From Bacteroidales bacterium (lineage in GTDB: Bacteria; Bacteroidota; Bacteroidia; Bacteroidales; JAGONC01): a stretch of 49,295 bases of DNA. The position numbers and the translations under genes are program-made. The stretch lies in contig JAQUQD010000016.1 of assembly GCA_028716265.1 (NCBI GenBank), positions 1 to 49,295 on the forward strand, written 5' to 3'. Positions 8,668 to 18,834 of the stretch are shown here, in pieces (the first letter of the stretch is position 1; each line of letters opens with the position of its first letter). Under the pieces are notes generated by a model. That model saw only the letters and a program-made list of their open reading frames with translations. It was not told where the DNA came from and ran no database searches.

Positions 8668-9129
8668 ATGAAAGATAGTGATAAAACTACCTTTGAAGCG
8701 GTGAGAAAGATCTTCACTGAATACCTTGAAATGAACGGTCACCGGAAGACACCCGAACGGTACACCATCCTCAAGGAGATCTATGACACAAACGGGCATT
8801 TTGACATCGAATCCCTGTATATTCGGATGAAAAACAACAAATATAGGGTAAGCAGGGCCACGCTGTATAATACCATCGATTTGCTGCTGAATTGCAAGCT
8901 GGTCACCCGGCACCAATTTGGAAGCAATTCGGCAGAATTTGAGCGTGCTTATAAATTCGACAAGCATGATCATTTTATTGATTTGACCACGGGGCAGATC
9001 CATGAGTTTTACGATCCCCGGATTCAGGAGATCAGGGAATCAGTGGAAAAGCTTCTCCACGCGGAGATATCACATCATTCACTCACATTTTACGGGAAGC
9101 TGAAGATTGCAGATCCCGAAACCAAGTAA
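8668..9129 (+). CDS. Fur-family transcriptional regulator lacking the CxxC zinc motif
   Basis: The 153-residue protein has the Fur winged-helix N-terminus ([16 protein letters not shown], then [14 protein letters not shown] as recognition region) and the HDH metal-binding element at residues 100-102. In most relatives the next strand carries the first Cys of a structural zinc CxxC; here positions 105 and 108 are Asp and Thr ([12 protein letters not shown]), and the second CxxC is absent too. The only cysteine is Cys76. It should still bind metal through the His/Asp/Glu site, as other Fur proteins without the zinc knuckle do. Whether it senses iron, peroxide or zinc cannot be read. It starts 69 bases after rel and 8 bases before purA, so it is probably cotranscribed with purA. 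Confidence 0.9.
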   Translation: MKDSDKTTFEAVRKIFTEYLEMNGHRKTPERYTILKEIYDTNGHFDIESLYIRMKNNKYRVSRATLYNTIDLLLNCKLVTRHQFGSNSAEFERAYKFDKHDHFIDLTTGQIHEFYDPRIQEIRESVEKLLHAEISHHSLTFYGKLKIADPETK

Positions 9130-9137
9130 ACAATCAT

Positions 9138-10442
9138 ATGGCAAAAGTTGATGTTCTGTTAGGACTTCAATGGGGAGATGAGGGCAAGGGAAAGGTTGTT
9201 GACGTCCTTTCCCAGGACTACGACATCGTCGCCCGTTTCCAGGGTGGTGCAAATGCCGGACATACCCTTGAGATCGACGGGGACAAACACATTCTGCACC
9301 TGATCCCCTCGGGGATTTTTCATGCGGACAAGATCAATATCATTGGCAATGGGGTGGTCATCGATCCGTTCATTTTGAGGAAGGAGGTCATCAGTCTCCG
9401 GAATAAGAAGATTGATGCTTCAGGAAATCTATACCTGTCGAAAAAGGCACACCTGATCCTGCCTACGCACCGATTACTGGATGCTGCCTACGAATTTTCC
9501 AAGGGCAAAATGAAGATCGGATCCACCATGAAGGGGATCGGACCTGCCTACACCGACAAAACTGCGCGGAACGGCCTTCGGCTGGGAGAGATCCTGTATT
9601 CGGGTTTTTATGATCGGTACACGTCGCTGAAGGAGCAGCACATGCGGATCATTTCCTTGCTGGATTGGGATTACAGTGATTTTCTGCTCGACGGGATACC
9701 CTTCGGTGAGTATGAGAGCCAATGGTTTGAATCAACAGAAATGCTCAAGCATTTTCACATCATCGACAGCGAGCATTTTATCCACAAGTCGCTCAATGAA
9801 AACAGGACCATTCTGGCCGAGGGAGCACAGGGGACCATGCTTGACGTGGAATTTGGAACGTATCCTTTTGTGACTTCTTCCAGCACGGTATGCGCGGGGG
9901 TTTGTACAGGACTTGGCATTGCGCCATCACGCGTGGGAAAGGTCTATGGAATCGTGAAGGCTTATTGTACCAGGGTGGGTGAAGGTCCTTTCCCGACCGA
10001 ATTGAATAACGCTACAGGAGACTTGATGCGGGACAAGGGAAATGAATTCGGGTCGACTACGGGCCGGCCCAGGCGATGTGGATGGCTCGACCTGGTGGCT
10101 CTGCGTTATGCGATCATGCTCAACGGTGTCACCGGCCTGATCATGACCAAGGCCGACGTGCTCAGTGGCTTTAAATCACTCAAGGTATGCACACGCTATC
10201 GCAGGAACCATGAGATCATTGATGTTTTTCCCTATGGTATCCAGCACGAAAAATTCACTCCACTGTACGAGGAACTCAGCGGTTGGGAGCAGGATCTGAG
10301 CTCGATCGGATCGTACGGAGAGGCTCCACAGACGTTCAGGGATTATGTCCGGTTCATTGAGGAGGAGGTCAGGGTACCCTTTGTGCAAATTTCAACCGGT
10401 GCTGACAGGAAACAGATCTTCAGGACAGGGAGGGCCTCATAA
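9138..10442 (+). CDS. purA: Adenylosuccinate synthetase
   Basis: PurA joins IMP and aspartate using GTP, the first step from IMP to AMP, in the cytoplasm. All signature segments are present: the P-loop-like GDEGKGK (residues 12-18), GGANAGHT, the [14 protein letters not shown] segment, and [13 protein letters not shown] near residue 310. The length of 434 aa is normal. It begins 8 bases after the Fur-family stop codon. The reading frame ends by overlapping the end of infB on the other strand by 6 bases, so no terminator fits between these convergent genes. PurA is a known direct target of (p)ppGpp inhibition in other bacteria, which makes its position downstream of rel noteworthy. Confidence 0.97.
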   Translation: MAKVDVLLGLQWGDEGKGKVVDVLSQDYDIVARFQGGANAGHTLEIDGDKHILHLIPSGIFHADKINIIGNGVVIDPFILRKEVISLRNKKIDASGNLYLSKKAHLILPTHRLLDAAYEFSKGKMKIGSTMKGIGPAYTDKTARNGLRLGEILYSGFYDRYTSLKEQHMRIISLLDWDYSDFLLDGIPFGEYESQWFESTEMLKHFHIIDSEHFIHKSLNENRTILAEGAQGTMLDVEFGTYPFVTSSSTVCAGVCTGLGIAPSRVGKVYGIVKAYCTRVGEGPFPTELNNATGDLMRDKGNEFGSTTGRPRRCGWLDLVALRYAIMLNGVTGLIMTKADVLSGFKSLKVCTRYRRNHEIIDVFPYGIQHEKFTPLYEELSGWEQDLSSIGSYGEAPQTFRDYVRFIEEEVRVPFVQISTGADRKQIFRTGRAS

Positions 10443-13400
10443 TTTACGTTTGATCTCTCTCTGCTCGAAACCTTCGATGATATCGCCCACTTTAATGTCG
10501 TTGTAGTTATCGATGCTTAGTCCGCACTCATAACCGGTGGCCACTTCCTTCACATCTTCCTTGAAGCGTTTGAGAGAACCCAGGTGACCTTCGTAAATGA
10601 CAATACCGTCGCGGATTACCCTGATCCTGGTATTGCGGGTGATTTTTCCGTCCAGGACAATGCAGCCGGCGATGGAGCCCACCTTGGTTATTTTAAATAC
10701 TTCCCTTACCTCCACGTTGGAGACGATCTTTTCTTCGATCTCCGGACTGAGCATGCCTTCGATGGCATCTTTGATCTCGTTGATGGCATTGTAGATGATG
10801 GAGTACAGGCGGACATCGATCTGTTCCTGTTCGGACAGTTTTCTGGCGCTCAGGGAAGGTCTGACGTTGAATCCGACGATGATTGCGTTGGAAGCTGACG
10901 CCAGCAGGACATCCGTTTCGGTGATCTGCCCGACGGATTTATGGATGACATTCACCTGAACTTCTTCACTGGAAAGCTTGAGCAGCGAGTCGGAGAGTGC
11001 TTCCACGGAGCCATCCACGTCGCCTTTGACGATCAGGTTGAGCTCTTTGAAATCTCCAATGGCTATTCTTCGGCCGATCTCATCCAGGGTGATGTGTTTC
11101 TGTGTGCGCAGTCCCTGTTCCCTTTGAAGCTGGAAGCGCTTGTTGGCGATTGCCTTGGCCTCGCGCTCATCATGCATCACGTTGAAGCGGTCGCCAGCCT
11201 GCGGGGCTCCGTTGAGGCCCAGCAGAAGAATGGGTTTGGAGGGACCAGCCGTCCTGATGATCTGGTTACGTTCGTTGTACATGGCCTTGACCTTGCCAAA
11301 ATGAGCTCCTGCAAGGACAATGTCACCGACTTTCAGTGTGCCTTCCTGGACAAGCAGTTTAGCCACAAAGCCACGGCCTTTATCGAGCGAGGACTCGATG
11401 ACTGCGCCAGAGGCTGGTTTGCGGTGATTGGCCTTCAGTTCAAGCACCTCTGCTTCCAGCAACACCTTGTCCAGCAGCTGGTCGACGTTGGTGCCTTTTT
11501 TGGCTGAGATTTCCTGGCATTGGTACTTGCCCCCCCAATCTTCCACGAGGATATTCATTTTTGCCAGCTGTTCCCTGATCTTTTCCGGATTGGCGTTGGG
11601 TTTATCGATCTTGTTGATGGCAAACACGATGGGTACGCCTGCAGCCTGTGCATGATTGATGGCTTCCACGGTTTGCGGCATGATGCTGTCGTCGGCTGCG
11701 ACCACGATGATGACCACATCGGTCATCATGGCACCACGTGCACGCATGGCGGTAAACGCCTCATGGCCGGGGGTGTCGAGAAAAGTGATCGCCTTGCCGT
11801 TTTCCAGTTTCACTTCATAGGCGCCGATGTGCTGGGTGATTCCCCCGGCTTCACCGGCGATGACATTGGCATGGCGGATGTAATCCAGAAGAGAGGTTTT
11901 GCCGTGGTCGACGTGTCCCATGACCGTAACAATGGGGGACCGTTCTTCCAGGTCCCCGGGGAGATCTGTCTCTTCCGACTGAAGGATCGCTTCCTGTACC
12001 TCAATGCTTACAAATTCGACCTTGTATCCGAATTCATCAGCCACCAGCACCAGCGTCTCGGCATCCAGGCGCTGATTGATGGAAACGAACAGTCCCAACA
12101 TCATGCAGGTGGATATGATCTGTGTGACTGGTACGTTCATCATCGTGGCCAGTTCGTTGGCGGTGACGAATTCAGTGACCTTGATCACTTTTTTGCCTTC
12201 TTCGATCTTTTGTTCTTCTTCCAGTTTGAGCTTCTGTACTAGTTCTCTTTTGATCTTCCTGTATTTGGCTCCTTTGGATTTGCCCGGGGTACTCAACCGC
12301 TGGAGGGTTTCCTTGATCTGTTTCTGGATCTCATCCTCTGAAACCTCCGGCCGCAGATGTTCCCTTGCATACTGGCGGTCCTTGAATTTTACTCTCGAGG
12401 CCCTCTCTAACTTTTTCTCTTCATGCGGAGCTGCCTTTTCTCCAGGAAGTTTTTTGATGCGTTTCCGTTTCTTTTTTGACTTGAGTTGTTCATCAGAGGA
12501 AGAGGCCACTGGTTTTTTCTTTTCCGGTTTTTTCAGATCCGGTAGTTCGATCGTTCCGAGGATCGTTGGACCGGCTAGTTTTTCGGCTCTCACCCTGATG
12601 AAGTTCACATCATCCTTCGGTGATTTTTCAGCAGGCTTCTCCCCGGTTGTGGTTTCTTCCACTGCAGTAGCGGCGGCAGCTTCATCTTTCGGAGTGATTT
12701 CATCTGTCACCTCCGGCGTTGGCTCTGGAACTGTCTTGGTGGTTTCCTCTTCGGTGACCTCTTCCGGCTTGGGTTTGGGTGGTGCTTTTTTCCTGACCTG
12801 TTTTCCGGTCAGTTTGTCAATATCGATCTGGCCAAGGATCTTAAGCTGCGTTTCAGGGGCTTTTCTTGCTTCGATGACTTCCGTGTCGGCAGCTTCTCCT
12901 GCGGATTCAGCAGGAGTTTCTGTCGGCAGAGCGGCAACCTGGTCCGTATCAGCAGCAACAGGCACGGTTTCGGACGGTTCGACTTTGGGCTCCTCGGTTT
13001 TTACCTCCTCCGTCTTCGGGGCTGTCACGGGGGGTGTGACAGGGATTTCCTTTGGAGGCTCCGCCTCTTTTTTCTCTGGTTTCCGGGAAGGTTCGGGAGT
13101 CCTGGGGACGGATGGTTTGATCTTTACGTCCTCATATCCATAATCATCATAATCGAAGGATATGCTCTTGATGATGAGCTCACTCTGATCCTTGGCGGAT
13201 TCCTTGTCAACCTCCTTCAACATCCGGTCCTCGATCGAGATGGTATGATGATCAGAATAATCCAGCCCGATCTTGCTGGCTTCTTCTTTAACGAATTTCT
13301 CTGACTGGAATTCGTTCATCAGTAAAGAATACATTTCCTGAGTAAGCTTGGCATTGGGGGATTCCTCCACTTGGTGGCCTTTCTTCTTCAGGAATTCCAC

Positions 13401-13472
13401 GATCGTGTTGATCCCAATGTTAAACTCCTTGGCTGCCTTTACTAATCGTATTGCTTTACTGGTTTCTTCCAT
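10437..13472 (-). CDS. infB: Translation initiation factor IF-2
   Basis: IF-2 is the GTPase that brings initiator tRNA to the 30S ribosome. The protein is about 1011 residues. The N-terminal domain starts [20 protein letters not shown], then comes a long Pro/Glu/Thr/Lys-rich linker (about 120-330), and then the conserved core with GHVDHGKTS (G1), DTPGHEAF (G3) and NKIDKP (G4), followed by domains II-IV to the C-terminus. An upstream in-frame ATG at 13526 would add 18 residues and overlap nusA; I prefer 13472 because it matches the family N-terminus. It is the last gene of the tRNA-Gln-rimP-nusA-infB cluster, 46 bases after nusA. Confidence 0.96.
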   Translation of the reverse strand: MEETSKAIRLVKAAKEFNIGINTIVEFLKKKGHQVEESPNAKLTQEMYSLLMNEFQSEKFVKEEASKIGLDYSDHHTISIEDRMLKEVDKESAKDQSELIIKSISFDYDDYGYEDVKIKPSVPRTPEPSRKPEKKEAEPPKEIPVTPPVTAPKTEEVKTEEPKVEPSETVPVAADTDQVAALPTETPAESAGEAADTEVIEARKAPETQLKILGQIDIDKLTGKQVRKKAPPKPKPEEVTEEETTKTVPEPTPEVTDEITPKDEAAAATAVEETTTGEKPAEKSPKDDVNFIRVRAEKLAGPTILGTIELPDLKKPEKKKPVASSSDEQLKSKKKRKRIKKLPGEKAAPHEEKKLERASRVKFKDRQYAREHLRPEVSEDEIQKQIKETLQRLSTPGKSKGAKYRKIKRELVQKLKLEEEQKIEEGKKVIKVTEFVTANELATMMNVPVTQIISTCMMLGLFVSINQRLDAETLVLVADEFGYKVEFVSIEVQEAILQSEETDLPGDLEERSPIVTVMGHVDHGKTSLLDYIRHANVIAGEAGGITQHIGAYEVKLENGKAITFLDTPGHEAFTAMRARGAMMTDVVIIVVAADDSIMPQTVEAINHAQAAGVPIVFAINKIDKPNANPEKIREQLAKMNILVEDWGGKYQCQEISAKKGTNVDQLLDKVLLEAEVLELKANHRKPASGAVIESSLDKGRGFVAKLLVQEGTLKVGDIVLAGAHFGKVKAMYNERNQIIRTAGPSKPILLLGLNGAPQAGDRFNVMHDEREAKAIANKRFQLQREQGLRTQKHITLDEIGRRIAIGDFKELNLIVKGDVDGSVEALSDSLLKLSSEEVQVNVIHKSVGQITETDVLLASASNAIIVGFNVRPSLSARKLSEQEQIDVRLYSIIYNAINEIKDAIEGMLSPEIEEKIVSNVEVREVFKITKVGSIAGCIVLDGKITRNTRIRVIRDGIVIYEGHLGSLKRFKEDVKEVATGYECGLSIDNYNDIKVGDIIEGFEQREIKRKL

Positions 13473-13518
13473 AGAATACTGAGGGGATAATCCTCTTAAA
13501 AAATTGCGAAAATAAGCA

Positions 13519-14757
13519 TTATTCAAATTCAGCTTTTAAGATTTTGATGACCCATTGAATGGTCTCCTCTTCCAGTTCGGTGCGTTTGACAAGATCCCCC
13601 ACACTAAGTTCCATCACACTTTTTGCCGTATCGCAACCGATATTTTTCAGCTCATCGATGATCCATTGGTCGATTTCGTCGGAGAATTCCTGCAGGTCGA
13701 CATCATCCTCCACGTCGGTATCCGTATCCCTGTAAACGTCAATTTCGTAGCCCGTCAGTTTACTGGCCAGTTTGATGTTAAATCCACCCTTGCCGATGGC
13801 CAGGGAGACCTGGTCGGGTTTCATGTACACTTCCGCCCGTTTATTCTCATCGTCGATGTTGATGGAGGATATTTTGGCGGGGCTGAGGGAGCGGGTGATG
13901 TACAACGAAGGATTGTTGGTGAAGTTGATCACGTCGATGTTCTCATTTTTCAGTTCCCTGACGATGCCATGGATGCGTGATCCTTTCATCCCCACGCATG
14001 CCCCGACCGGATCGATACGATCGTCGTAGGATTCAACGGCGATCTTGGCACGTTCCCCCGGAACGCGGACGATCTTTTTGATAGTGATCAGGCCGTCGTA
14101 CACCTCCGGTACTTCCGACTCAAAGAGCCTTTCAAGGAAAATGGGTGAGGTGCGCGACAGGATGATGATGGGCGTGTTGTTACGCATTTCGACCTTCGAC
14201 ACGACGGCGCGGATGGTATCCCCTTTCCGGTAAAAATCCGTGGGGATCTGCTCCGATTTGGGGAGGGTCAGTTCAATGTATTCGTCGTCCAGCACCAGGA
14301 TCTCTTTTTTCCAGACCTGGTAAACCTCACCTGTGATGATCTCTCCGATCTTATCCTTATATTTACGGTAGATATTGTCCTTTTCATACTCCTGGATCTT
14401 GGAGATCAGGTTTTGCCGGATGGTAAGGATTTCTCTTCTGCCGAAGTCCTTCATTTTGATCTCTTCCGACACCTCTTCGCCTACCTCAAAATCGGGTTCG
14501 ATCTTAATGGCATCCGAATAGGCGATTTGTGTGTTGGGATCCTCCACGGCCCCGTCTTCCACAATCATTCTGCTGCGCCATATCTCGAGGTCACCTTTGT
14601 CGATGTTAACGATGATATCGAAGTTATCCTCTGAGCCGAATTTTTTGGTAAGGAGGTGGGTGAACACATCTTCGAGGATACGCATAAGCGTTTCACGTTC
14701 AATGTTTTTGAACTCCTTGAATTCCGAAAATGTCTCCACTAAATTGATATGTTCCAT
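13519..14757 (-). CDS. nusA: Transcription termination/antitermination factor NusA
   Basis: NusA binds RNA polymerase and nascent RNA and modulates pausing, termination and antitermination. The 412-residue protein shows the N-terminal polymerase-binding domain, an S1 domain (about 135-200, with [15 protein letters not shown]), and two KH domains: one with [21 protein letters not shown] and one with [21 protein letters not shown] short acidic C-terminal segment follows, without the two acidic repeats seen in some Proteobacteria; that is usual for Bacteroidota. It lies between rimP (28 bases upstream) and infB in the classical order. Confidence 0.96.
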   Translation of the reverse strand: MEHINLVETFSEFKEFKNIERETLMRILEDVFTHLLTKKFGSEDNFDIIVNIDKGDLEIWRSRMIVEDGAVEDPNTQIAYSDAIKIEPDFEVGEEVSEEIKMKDFGRREILTIRQNLISKIQEYEKDNIYRKYKDKIGEIITGEVYQVWKKEILVLDDEYIELTLPKSEQIPTDFYRKGDTIRAVVSKVEMRNNTPIIILSRTSPIFLERLFESEVPEVYDGLITIKKIVRVPGERAKIAVESYDDRIDPVGACVGMKGSRIHGIVRELKNENIDVINFTNNPSLYITRSLSPAKISSINIDDENKRAEVYMKPDQVSLAIGKGGFNIKLASKLTGYEIDVYRDTDTDVEDDVDLQEFSDEIDQWIIDELKNIGCDTAKSVMELSVGDLVKRTELEEETIQWVIKILKAEFE

Positions 14758-14785
14758 GGTTGAGCCTGGTTATAGCAATGTTATG

Positions 14786-15241
14786 TTAATCAAATGTGAC
14801 AATTCCCCTTGTTTCCTTTATTTGGTCCATCGGAAGTTGCAGTGTAGCTACTTCCGGATCCTTCCGGTTCACTTTTTTCCTCAGAGGCCTGACCTCGATG
14901 AGTTCTTCGCCGGCTGCGATCAGGGTTCCTTTTACTGCTGTTCCATCCTTCATCTGCACCTGTACCTTGCGGCCGATGTTTTTCCGGTATTGTCTCAGGT
15001 ACCGGTACGGATGGTCGATGCCGGCAGAGGACACCCGAAGCTCATAATCTTCCACCTCCCTGCTGAGTCTGGATTCAATGTAGCGGCTGAGGTCCGCGCA
15101 GTCGCTGATTTTCACCTCCTGGTCGCTGTCGATGAAGACCAGGATGATATTGCCGGGCTTGATCATGACATCGATCAAAAACAATGAACCACCCGCCAGG
15201 TGTTCTTCAGTCATCTTCCGTATGGTTTCTTGGTCAATCAT
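14786..15241 (-). CDS. rimP: Ribosome maturation factor RimP
   Basis: RimP assists 30S subunit assembly in the cytoplasm. The 151-residue protein has the two-domain pattern: an N-terminal alpha/beta domain with the DCADLSRYIESRL helix and the VSSAGIDHPYRYLRQYRKNIG segment (equivalent to the family SPGLDRPL-type motif), followed by a small SH3-like C-terminal domain (VQMKDGTAVKGTLIAAGEELIEV). Its place before nusA and infB is the conserved bacterial order. Upstream are a hairpin with a U-rich tail and a tRNA-Gln gene on the same strand, so rimP transcription may partly arise by read-through from the tRNA promoter. Confidence 0.93.
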   Translation of the reverse strand: MIDQETIRKMTEEHLAGGSLFLIDVMIKPGNIILVFIDSDQEVKISDCADLSRYIESRLSREVEDYELRVSSAGIDHPYRYLRQYRKNIGRKVQVQMKDGTAVKGTLIAAGEELIEVRPLRKKVNRKDPEVATLQLPMDQIKETRGIVTFD

Positions 15242-15261
15242 AGCTCAAGGGCTGGTTCATG

Positions 15262-15290
15262 AATAAAACAGGGGACGTCAGTCCCCACTT
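15262..15290 (-). terminator. Terminator-like hairpin between tRNA-Gln and rimP
   Basis: On the minus strand GGGGAC and GTCCCC form a 6-bp GC stem around TGAC (15271-15286), followed directly by TGTTTTATT. This is the layout of an intrinsic terminator placed after the tRNA and before rimP, so it could end most tRNA transcripts or act as an attenuator. Confidence 0.5.
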
Positions 15291-15330
15291 TTCCATTTCA
15301 CGTACGTCTGTCGCTCCCCGAAAAGTGCTG

Positions 15331-15403
15331 TTGTCCGACCAGGGCTCGAACCTGGACTCTTCTGAACCAAAATCAGACGTGTTGCCAATTACACCATCGG
15401 ACA
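15331..15403 (-). tRNA. tRNA-Gln (anticodon TTG)
   Basis: Reading the minus strand, the 73-nt gene folds into a complete cloverleaf. The acceptor arms TGTCCGA and TCGGACA pair over 7 bp with discriminator A. The D arm contains GGTGTAATTGGCAACAC, and the anticodon stem TCTGA/TCAGA encloses the loop TTTTGGT with anticodon TTG, which reads CAA (Gln). The T arm is CCAGG-TTCGAGC-CCTGG. CCA is not encoded. The gene lies 90 bases ahead of rimP on the same strand. Confidence 0.95.
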
Positions 15404-15429
15404 GGCCAGAGCTTTTTCGAAAAGGTCTG

Positions 15430-15437
15430 CAAAAATA
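15430..15437 (-). promoter_or_regulatory. Candidate -7 element (TATTTTTG) for tRNA-Gln
   Basis: TATTTTTG on the minus strand matches TAnnTTTG and is 26 bases before the tRNA 5' end, a spacing suited to a short leader trimmed by RNase P. The -33 part is not clear. The rest of 15438-15609 contains only divergent promoter DNA, including a near-match TAATTTAG (15560-15567) for the gene at 15610. Confidence 0.5.
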
Positions 15438-15609
15438 CAAATAATTTCATTGATTCTATAGGTCCTTCATTAATTATTGAACGAAAGGCTGTATCTCATA
15501 TTTATGAAGTCTATGGGATAAAAAATCACAAACGCCGGGTGGATTCGGGTAAAAATTCATAATTTAGCCCGGATTTTACCGTTGATCATAACTAAATCAT
15601 CCCTTTTTA

Positions 15610-18600
15610 ATGAAAACGTACAACCGGTATAATACGATCCTGGGCTGGATCGTATTTCTTATTTCAACCGTCGTTTATTCCCTCACCGTTGAACCAACCG
15701 CCAGCTGGTGGGATTGTGGCGAATACATCTCTACGGCCTACAAGCTTCAGGTGGGGCATCCACCCGGAGCGCCGTTCTTTCAGATGGTTGGCCGTTTCTT
15801 TTCCCTGTTTGCTTTCGGGGACACTTCCAGGGTTGCCCTTATGATCAACATGATGTCGGTCCTGTCCAGCAGCTTTACCATCCTGTTCCTGTTCTGGTCC
15901 ATCACCATGCTGGCTGAAAAGATGGCCTTCCGCAAAGCCGAGGAGATCACCAAAGGGCAGATGTTCACGGTACTGGGCGCAGGTCTGGTGGGCGCCCTGG
16001 CATATACCTTTTCCGATTCATTCTGGTTTTCAGCTGTCGAAGGCGAGGTCTACGCCATGTCATCTTTCTTTACTGCTCTGGTATTCTGGGCGATCCTGAG
16101 ATGGGAAAAAATGGCGGATGAGCCCCATGCGTTCCGCTGGCTGATCTTTATCGCATACATGGTAGGCCTCTCCATTGGCGTTCACCTGCTCAACCTGCTT
16201 GCTATCCCGGCCATCGGCTTTGTTTATTATTTCAGGAAATACAAGGTGAGCACCCGGGGTGTGATCAAAACCGCAGTGGTCTCTATCCTTTTGCTTGCCT
16301 TTATCATGTATATCATTGTCCCTGAGATTGTTAATCAGTTTGCCAAGACAGAGCTTCTTTTTGTCAACACCTTTGGTCTACCCTTCAATTCCGGTACCCT
16401 CTTTTTTGCCATTGTTCTTATTGGCCTTTGTACCACAGGGATCCTGTATACCATCAAAGAGTCGGTGAGCCCAGCCCTGCGGTGGACACTCCTGGTGCTG
16501 CTGGGACTGTTTTTGATCCTGATCCTTGTCGGGAGTTCTTCGGGAGGGAATTTCGTCATCCGGCTGATCGCCTGTGGTGTGCTGCTGACGTTGCTGTATC
16601 TCGCACGGCACCGCAAGGCCCTGCTCAATACGGTCATCCTTAGTTTTGTCTTTATCCTGATCGGTTACTCCTCCTTTCTGATGATCATCATACGGGCCAA
16701 CGCCAATACCCCTATCAACGAGAATGAACCTTCGGATGCCATCAGCCTGCTCTCCTACCTGAACAGGGAGCAATACGGCGACTGGCCCATTTTCTACGGA
16801 CAGTATTACAATACTCCCCTCGATGCCGATAATCCCTACAAAGACGATAATCCGATCTATGTAAAGGATAAAAATGTGGGTAAATACGTTGTGACGGACG
16901 ACCGCAAATCGGCTGTCCCCAATTATGACAACCGTTTCTGCACAATCTTCCCTCGCATGTGGAGCAATCAGAAGGAATCCCATATCTCCGCGTACAAGCT
17001 TTGGGGCAAAGTCAAAGGGCATCCCATCCGCTACACCGACAGACAGGGAGAAACCCAGATCATCCAGAAGCCGACATTCGGGGAGAATCTACGTTTCTTT
17101 TTCTCTTACCAGGTCGGACACATGTACTGGCGCTATTTTCTCTGGAATTTTGTGGGGCGGCAGAATGATATCGAAGGTCACGGGGGATATTCAGACGGTA
17201 ATTGGATGAGCGGCATACCGTTCATTGACCGGATGCACATAGGAAGCCAGGAGTACCTGCCCTCCAGCATGAAAAATCCAGCCAGGAACACGTTTTATGC
17301 GCTTCCTCTCCTGCTGGGTCTGGCCGGGCTCTTTTACCAGCTGAACCGGGACAGGAAGAACACGGTCGTTGTGGCGCTCTTGTTCATCATGACGGGATTC
17401 GCCGTCATCATCTATCTCAACCAGTATCCTTATCAGCCCAGGGAAAGGGATTATGCCTATGCCGGATCCTTTTATGCATATGCCATATGGATAGGAATCG
17501 GTGTCATGGCAGTTGCCGATCTGTTCAACCGGTTCCTGAAACAGCACCTGTCGGCCATCATCGCTACTATATTGTGTTTCCTTCTGGTGCCTGTTATCAT
17601 GGCAAGTCAGGGCTGGGATGATCATAACCGTTCAGGGAAATATGCGGCACGAGATTTTGCCGCCAATTATCTGAACTCATGTGCTCCCAATGCCATCCTG
17701 ATCACCAACGGTGACAACGACACGTTCCCTTTATGGTACGCCCAGGAGGTGGAAGGGATACGTACCGATGTAAGGGTGGTTAACTTTATGCTCGCGAGCG
17801 GGGACTGGTATGTCCACCAGATGATGAAAAGGGTGTACGATTCAAAACCGCTTCCCTTTACACTCAAGGCAGAACAATACAACAAGGGAGTCAACGAGAT
17901 CATTCCCTATTATGAAGAGGCCAGTATAAAAGGCAGGTTTGAGCTGAAAAGAGTGATTGATTTTATCGCCAGCGAGAGTCAGTCCACCAAACTGCCCGTT
18001 CAAAGCGGAGATTGGATCAATTACTTCCCGACAAAAAGTGTCAGGCTGTCGGTCGACTCGGCCAACGCGATTGAAAACGGCGTGGTTCCGGCCTACTATG
18101 CCGGAAGGATCCAGCCTTATGTTGACTGGCAGATCAAGACCAATTACATGGCCCGGAACGATCTGATGCTTCTGGATTTCCTGGCTACCAACAACTGGGA
18201 ACGGCCGTTGTATTTCGCCAATCCGAACAGCCTCGACCAGGTGTTGGATGTGGACCCCTACTGCCATCTGGAGGGATTTGTTTACCGTTTCCTGCCGGTT
18301 AAGGCCGGTCATTACATCAAGGGACTGGGGGGTGTGAATACTGAGGCCAGCTACGATATCATGATGAACAAATCCAAATGGGGCAACCTGAATGATCCCC
18401 GGGTCACCGTAGACCGTGAAAGCGCACGCAACTCGATGATCCCCAAACAGAATTTCATGAGACTGGCCCAAGCCCTGATGGACGAGCACAAACCCGATTC
18501 AGCAGTGCGGGTGGCCGACCGGGTGCAGGAGATCTTCCCCAACGAAAAAATACCCTACGACCTGTACATGATCCCGTTCATGGAGATCTATTACCAGGCA

Positions 18601-18834
18601 GGGCAGATCGAAAAAGCGAATCAGATGAATGAGATCCTGGTGAGGATCTACGAAGAGAACATCGTCTATTACCAGTCCCTTTCCGGCGGATTTGCCCAGT
18701 ATTATTCCGAGGACCTGGAGAGGGCGTTCATGGTTTTGAGCCGCCTTAGCGAACTGGCCCGGGAATATGAGCAGATACCTCTTGCCGACCGCATCGACGG
18801 GATCGTCAAGGAGAAGCTCGAATTGCTAAAGTGA
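15610..18834 (+). CDS. DUF2723 / TMEM260-like polytopic membrane protein (putative protein O-mannosyltransferase)
   Basis: The 1074-residue protein has about ten hydrophobic membrane segments in its first 680 residues and a soluble C-terminal part ending in helical repeats. The N-terminus carries the family signature: TVEPTASWWDCGEYI, then LQVGHPPGAPFF. This is the layout of a GT-C-type glycosyltransferase, with an acidic residue in the first periplasmic loop. The family (DUF2723, human relative TMEM260, an O-mannosyltransferase) is found throughout Bacteroidota. A role in lipid-sugar-dependent O-glycosylation of exported proteins is therefore inferred, not shown. QPRERDYAYAGSFYAYAIW (about 610-630) is another conserved block. 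The 3' end overlaps lgt on the opposite strand by 9 bases. Confidence 0.85.
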   Translation: MKTYNRYNTILGWIVFLISTVVYSLTVEPTASWWDCGEYISTAYKLQVGHPPGAPFFQMVGRFFSLFAFGDTSRVALMINMMSVLSSSFTILFLFWSITMLAEKMAFRKAEEITKGQMFTVLGAGLVGALAYTFSDSFWFSAVEGEVYAMSSFFTALVFWAILRWEKMADEPHAFRWLIFIAYMVGLSIGVHLLNLLAIPAIGFVYYFRKYKVSTRGVIKTAVVSILLLAFIMYIIVPEIVNQFAKTELLFVNTFGLPFNSGTLFFAIVLIGLCTTGILYTIKESVSPALRWTLLVLLGLFLILILVGSSSGGNFVIRLIACGVLLTLLYLARHRKALLNTVILSFVFILIGYSSFLMIIIRANANTPINENEPSDAISLLSYLNREQYGDWPIFYGQYYNTPLDADNPYKDDNPIYVKDKNVGKYVVTDDRKSAVPNYDNRFCTIFPRMWSNQKESHISAYKLWGKVKGHPIRYTDRQGETQIIQKPTFGENLRFFFSYQVGHMYWRYFLWNFVGRQNDIEGHGGYSDGNWMSGIPFIDRMHIGSQEYLPSSMKNPARNTFYALPLLLGLAGLFYQLNRDRKNTVVVALLFIMTGFAVIIYLNQYPYQPRERDYAYAGSFYAYAIWIGIGVMAVADLFNRFLKQHLSAIIATILCFLLVPVIMASQGWDDHNRSGKYAARDFAANYLNSCAPNAILITNGDNDTFPLWYAQEVEGIRTDVRVVNFMLASGDWYVHQMMKRVYDSKPLPFTLKAEQYNKGVNEIIPYYEEASIKGRFELKRVIDFIASESQSTKLPVQSGDWINYFPTKSVRLSVDSANAIENGVVPAYYAGRIQPYVDWQIKTNYMARNDLMLLDFLATNNWERPLYFANPNSLDQVLDVDPYCHLEGFVYRFLPVKAGHYIKGLGGVNTEASYDIMMNKSKWGNLNDPRVTVDRESARNSMIPKQNFMRLAQALMDEHKPDSAVRVADRVQEIFPNEKIPYDLYMIPFMEIYYQAGQIEKANQMNEILVRIYEENIVYYQSLSGGFAQYYSEDLERAFMVLSRLSELAREYEQIPLADRIDGIVKEKLELLK

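Noticed and set aside
12076-13143. A 355-codon plus-strand frame rich in Ser, Val and Phe opposite infB
   Set aside because: It mirrors the low-complexity Pro/Glu/Thr/Lys linker of IF-2; the composition is explained by the antisense of that linker.
13473-13526. Longer infB start at 13526
   Set aside because: The extra 18 residues do not resemble IF-2 N-termini and the start overlaps nus[13 protein letters not shown] at 13472 fits the family.
15234-15444. Small frames on both strands across the tRNA-Gln locus
   Set aside because: They run through a complete tRNA gene and its hairpin; not coding.
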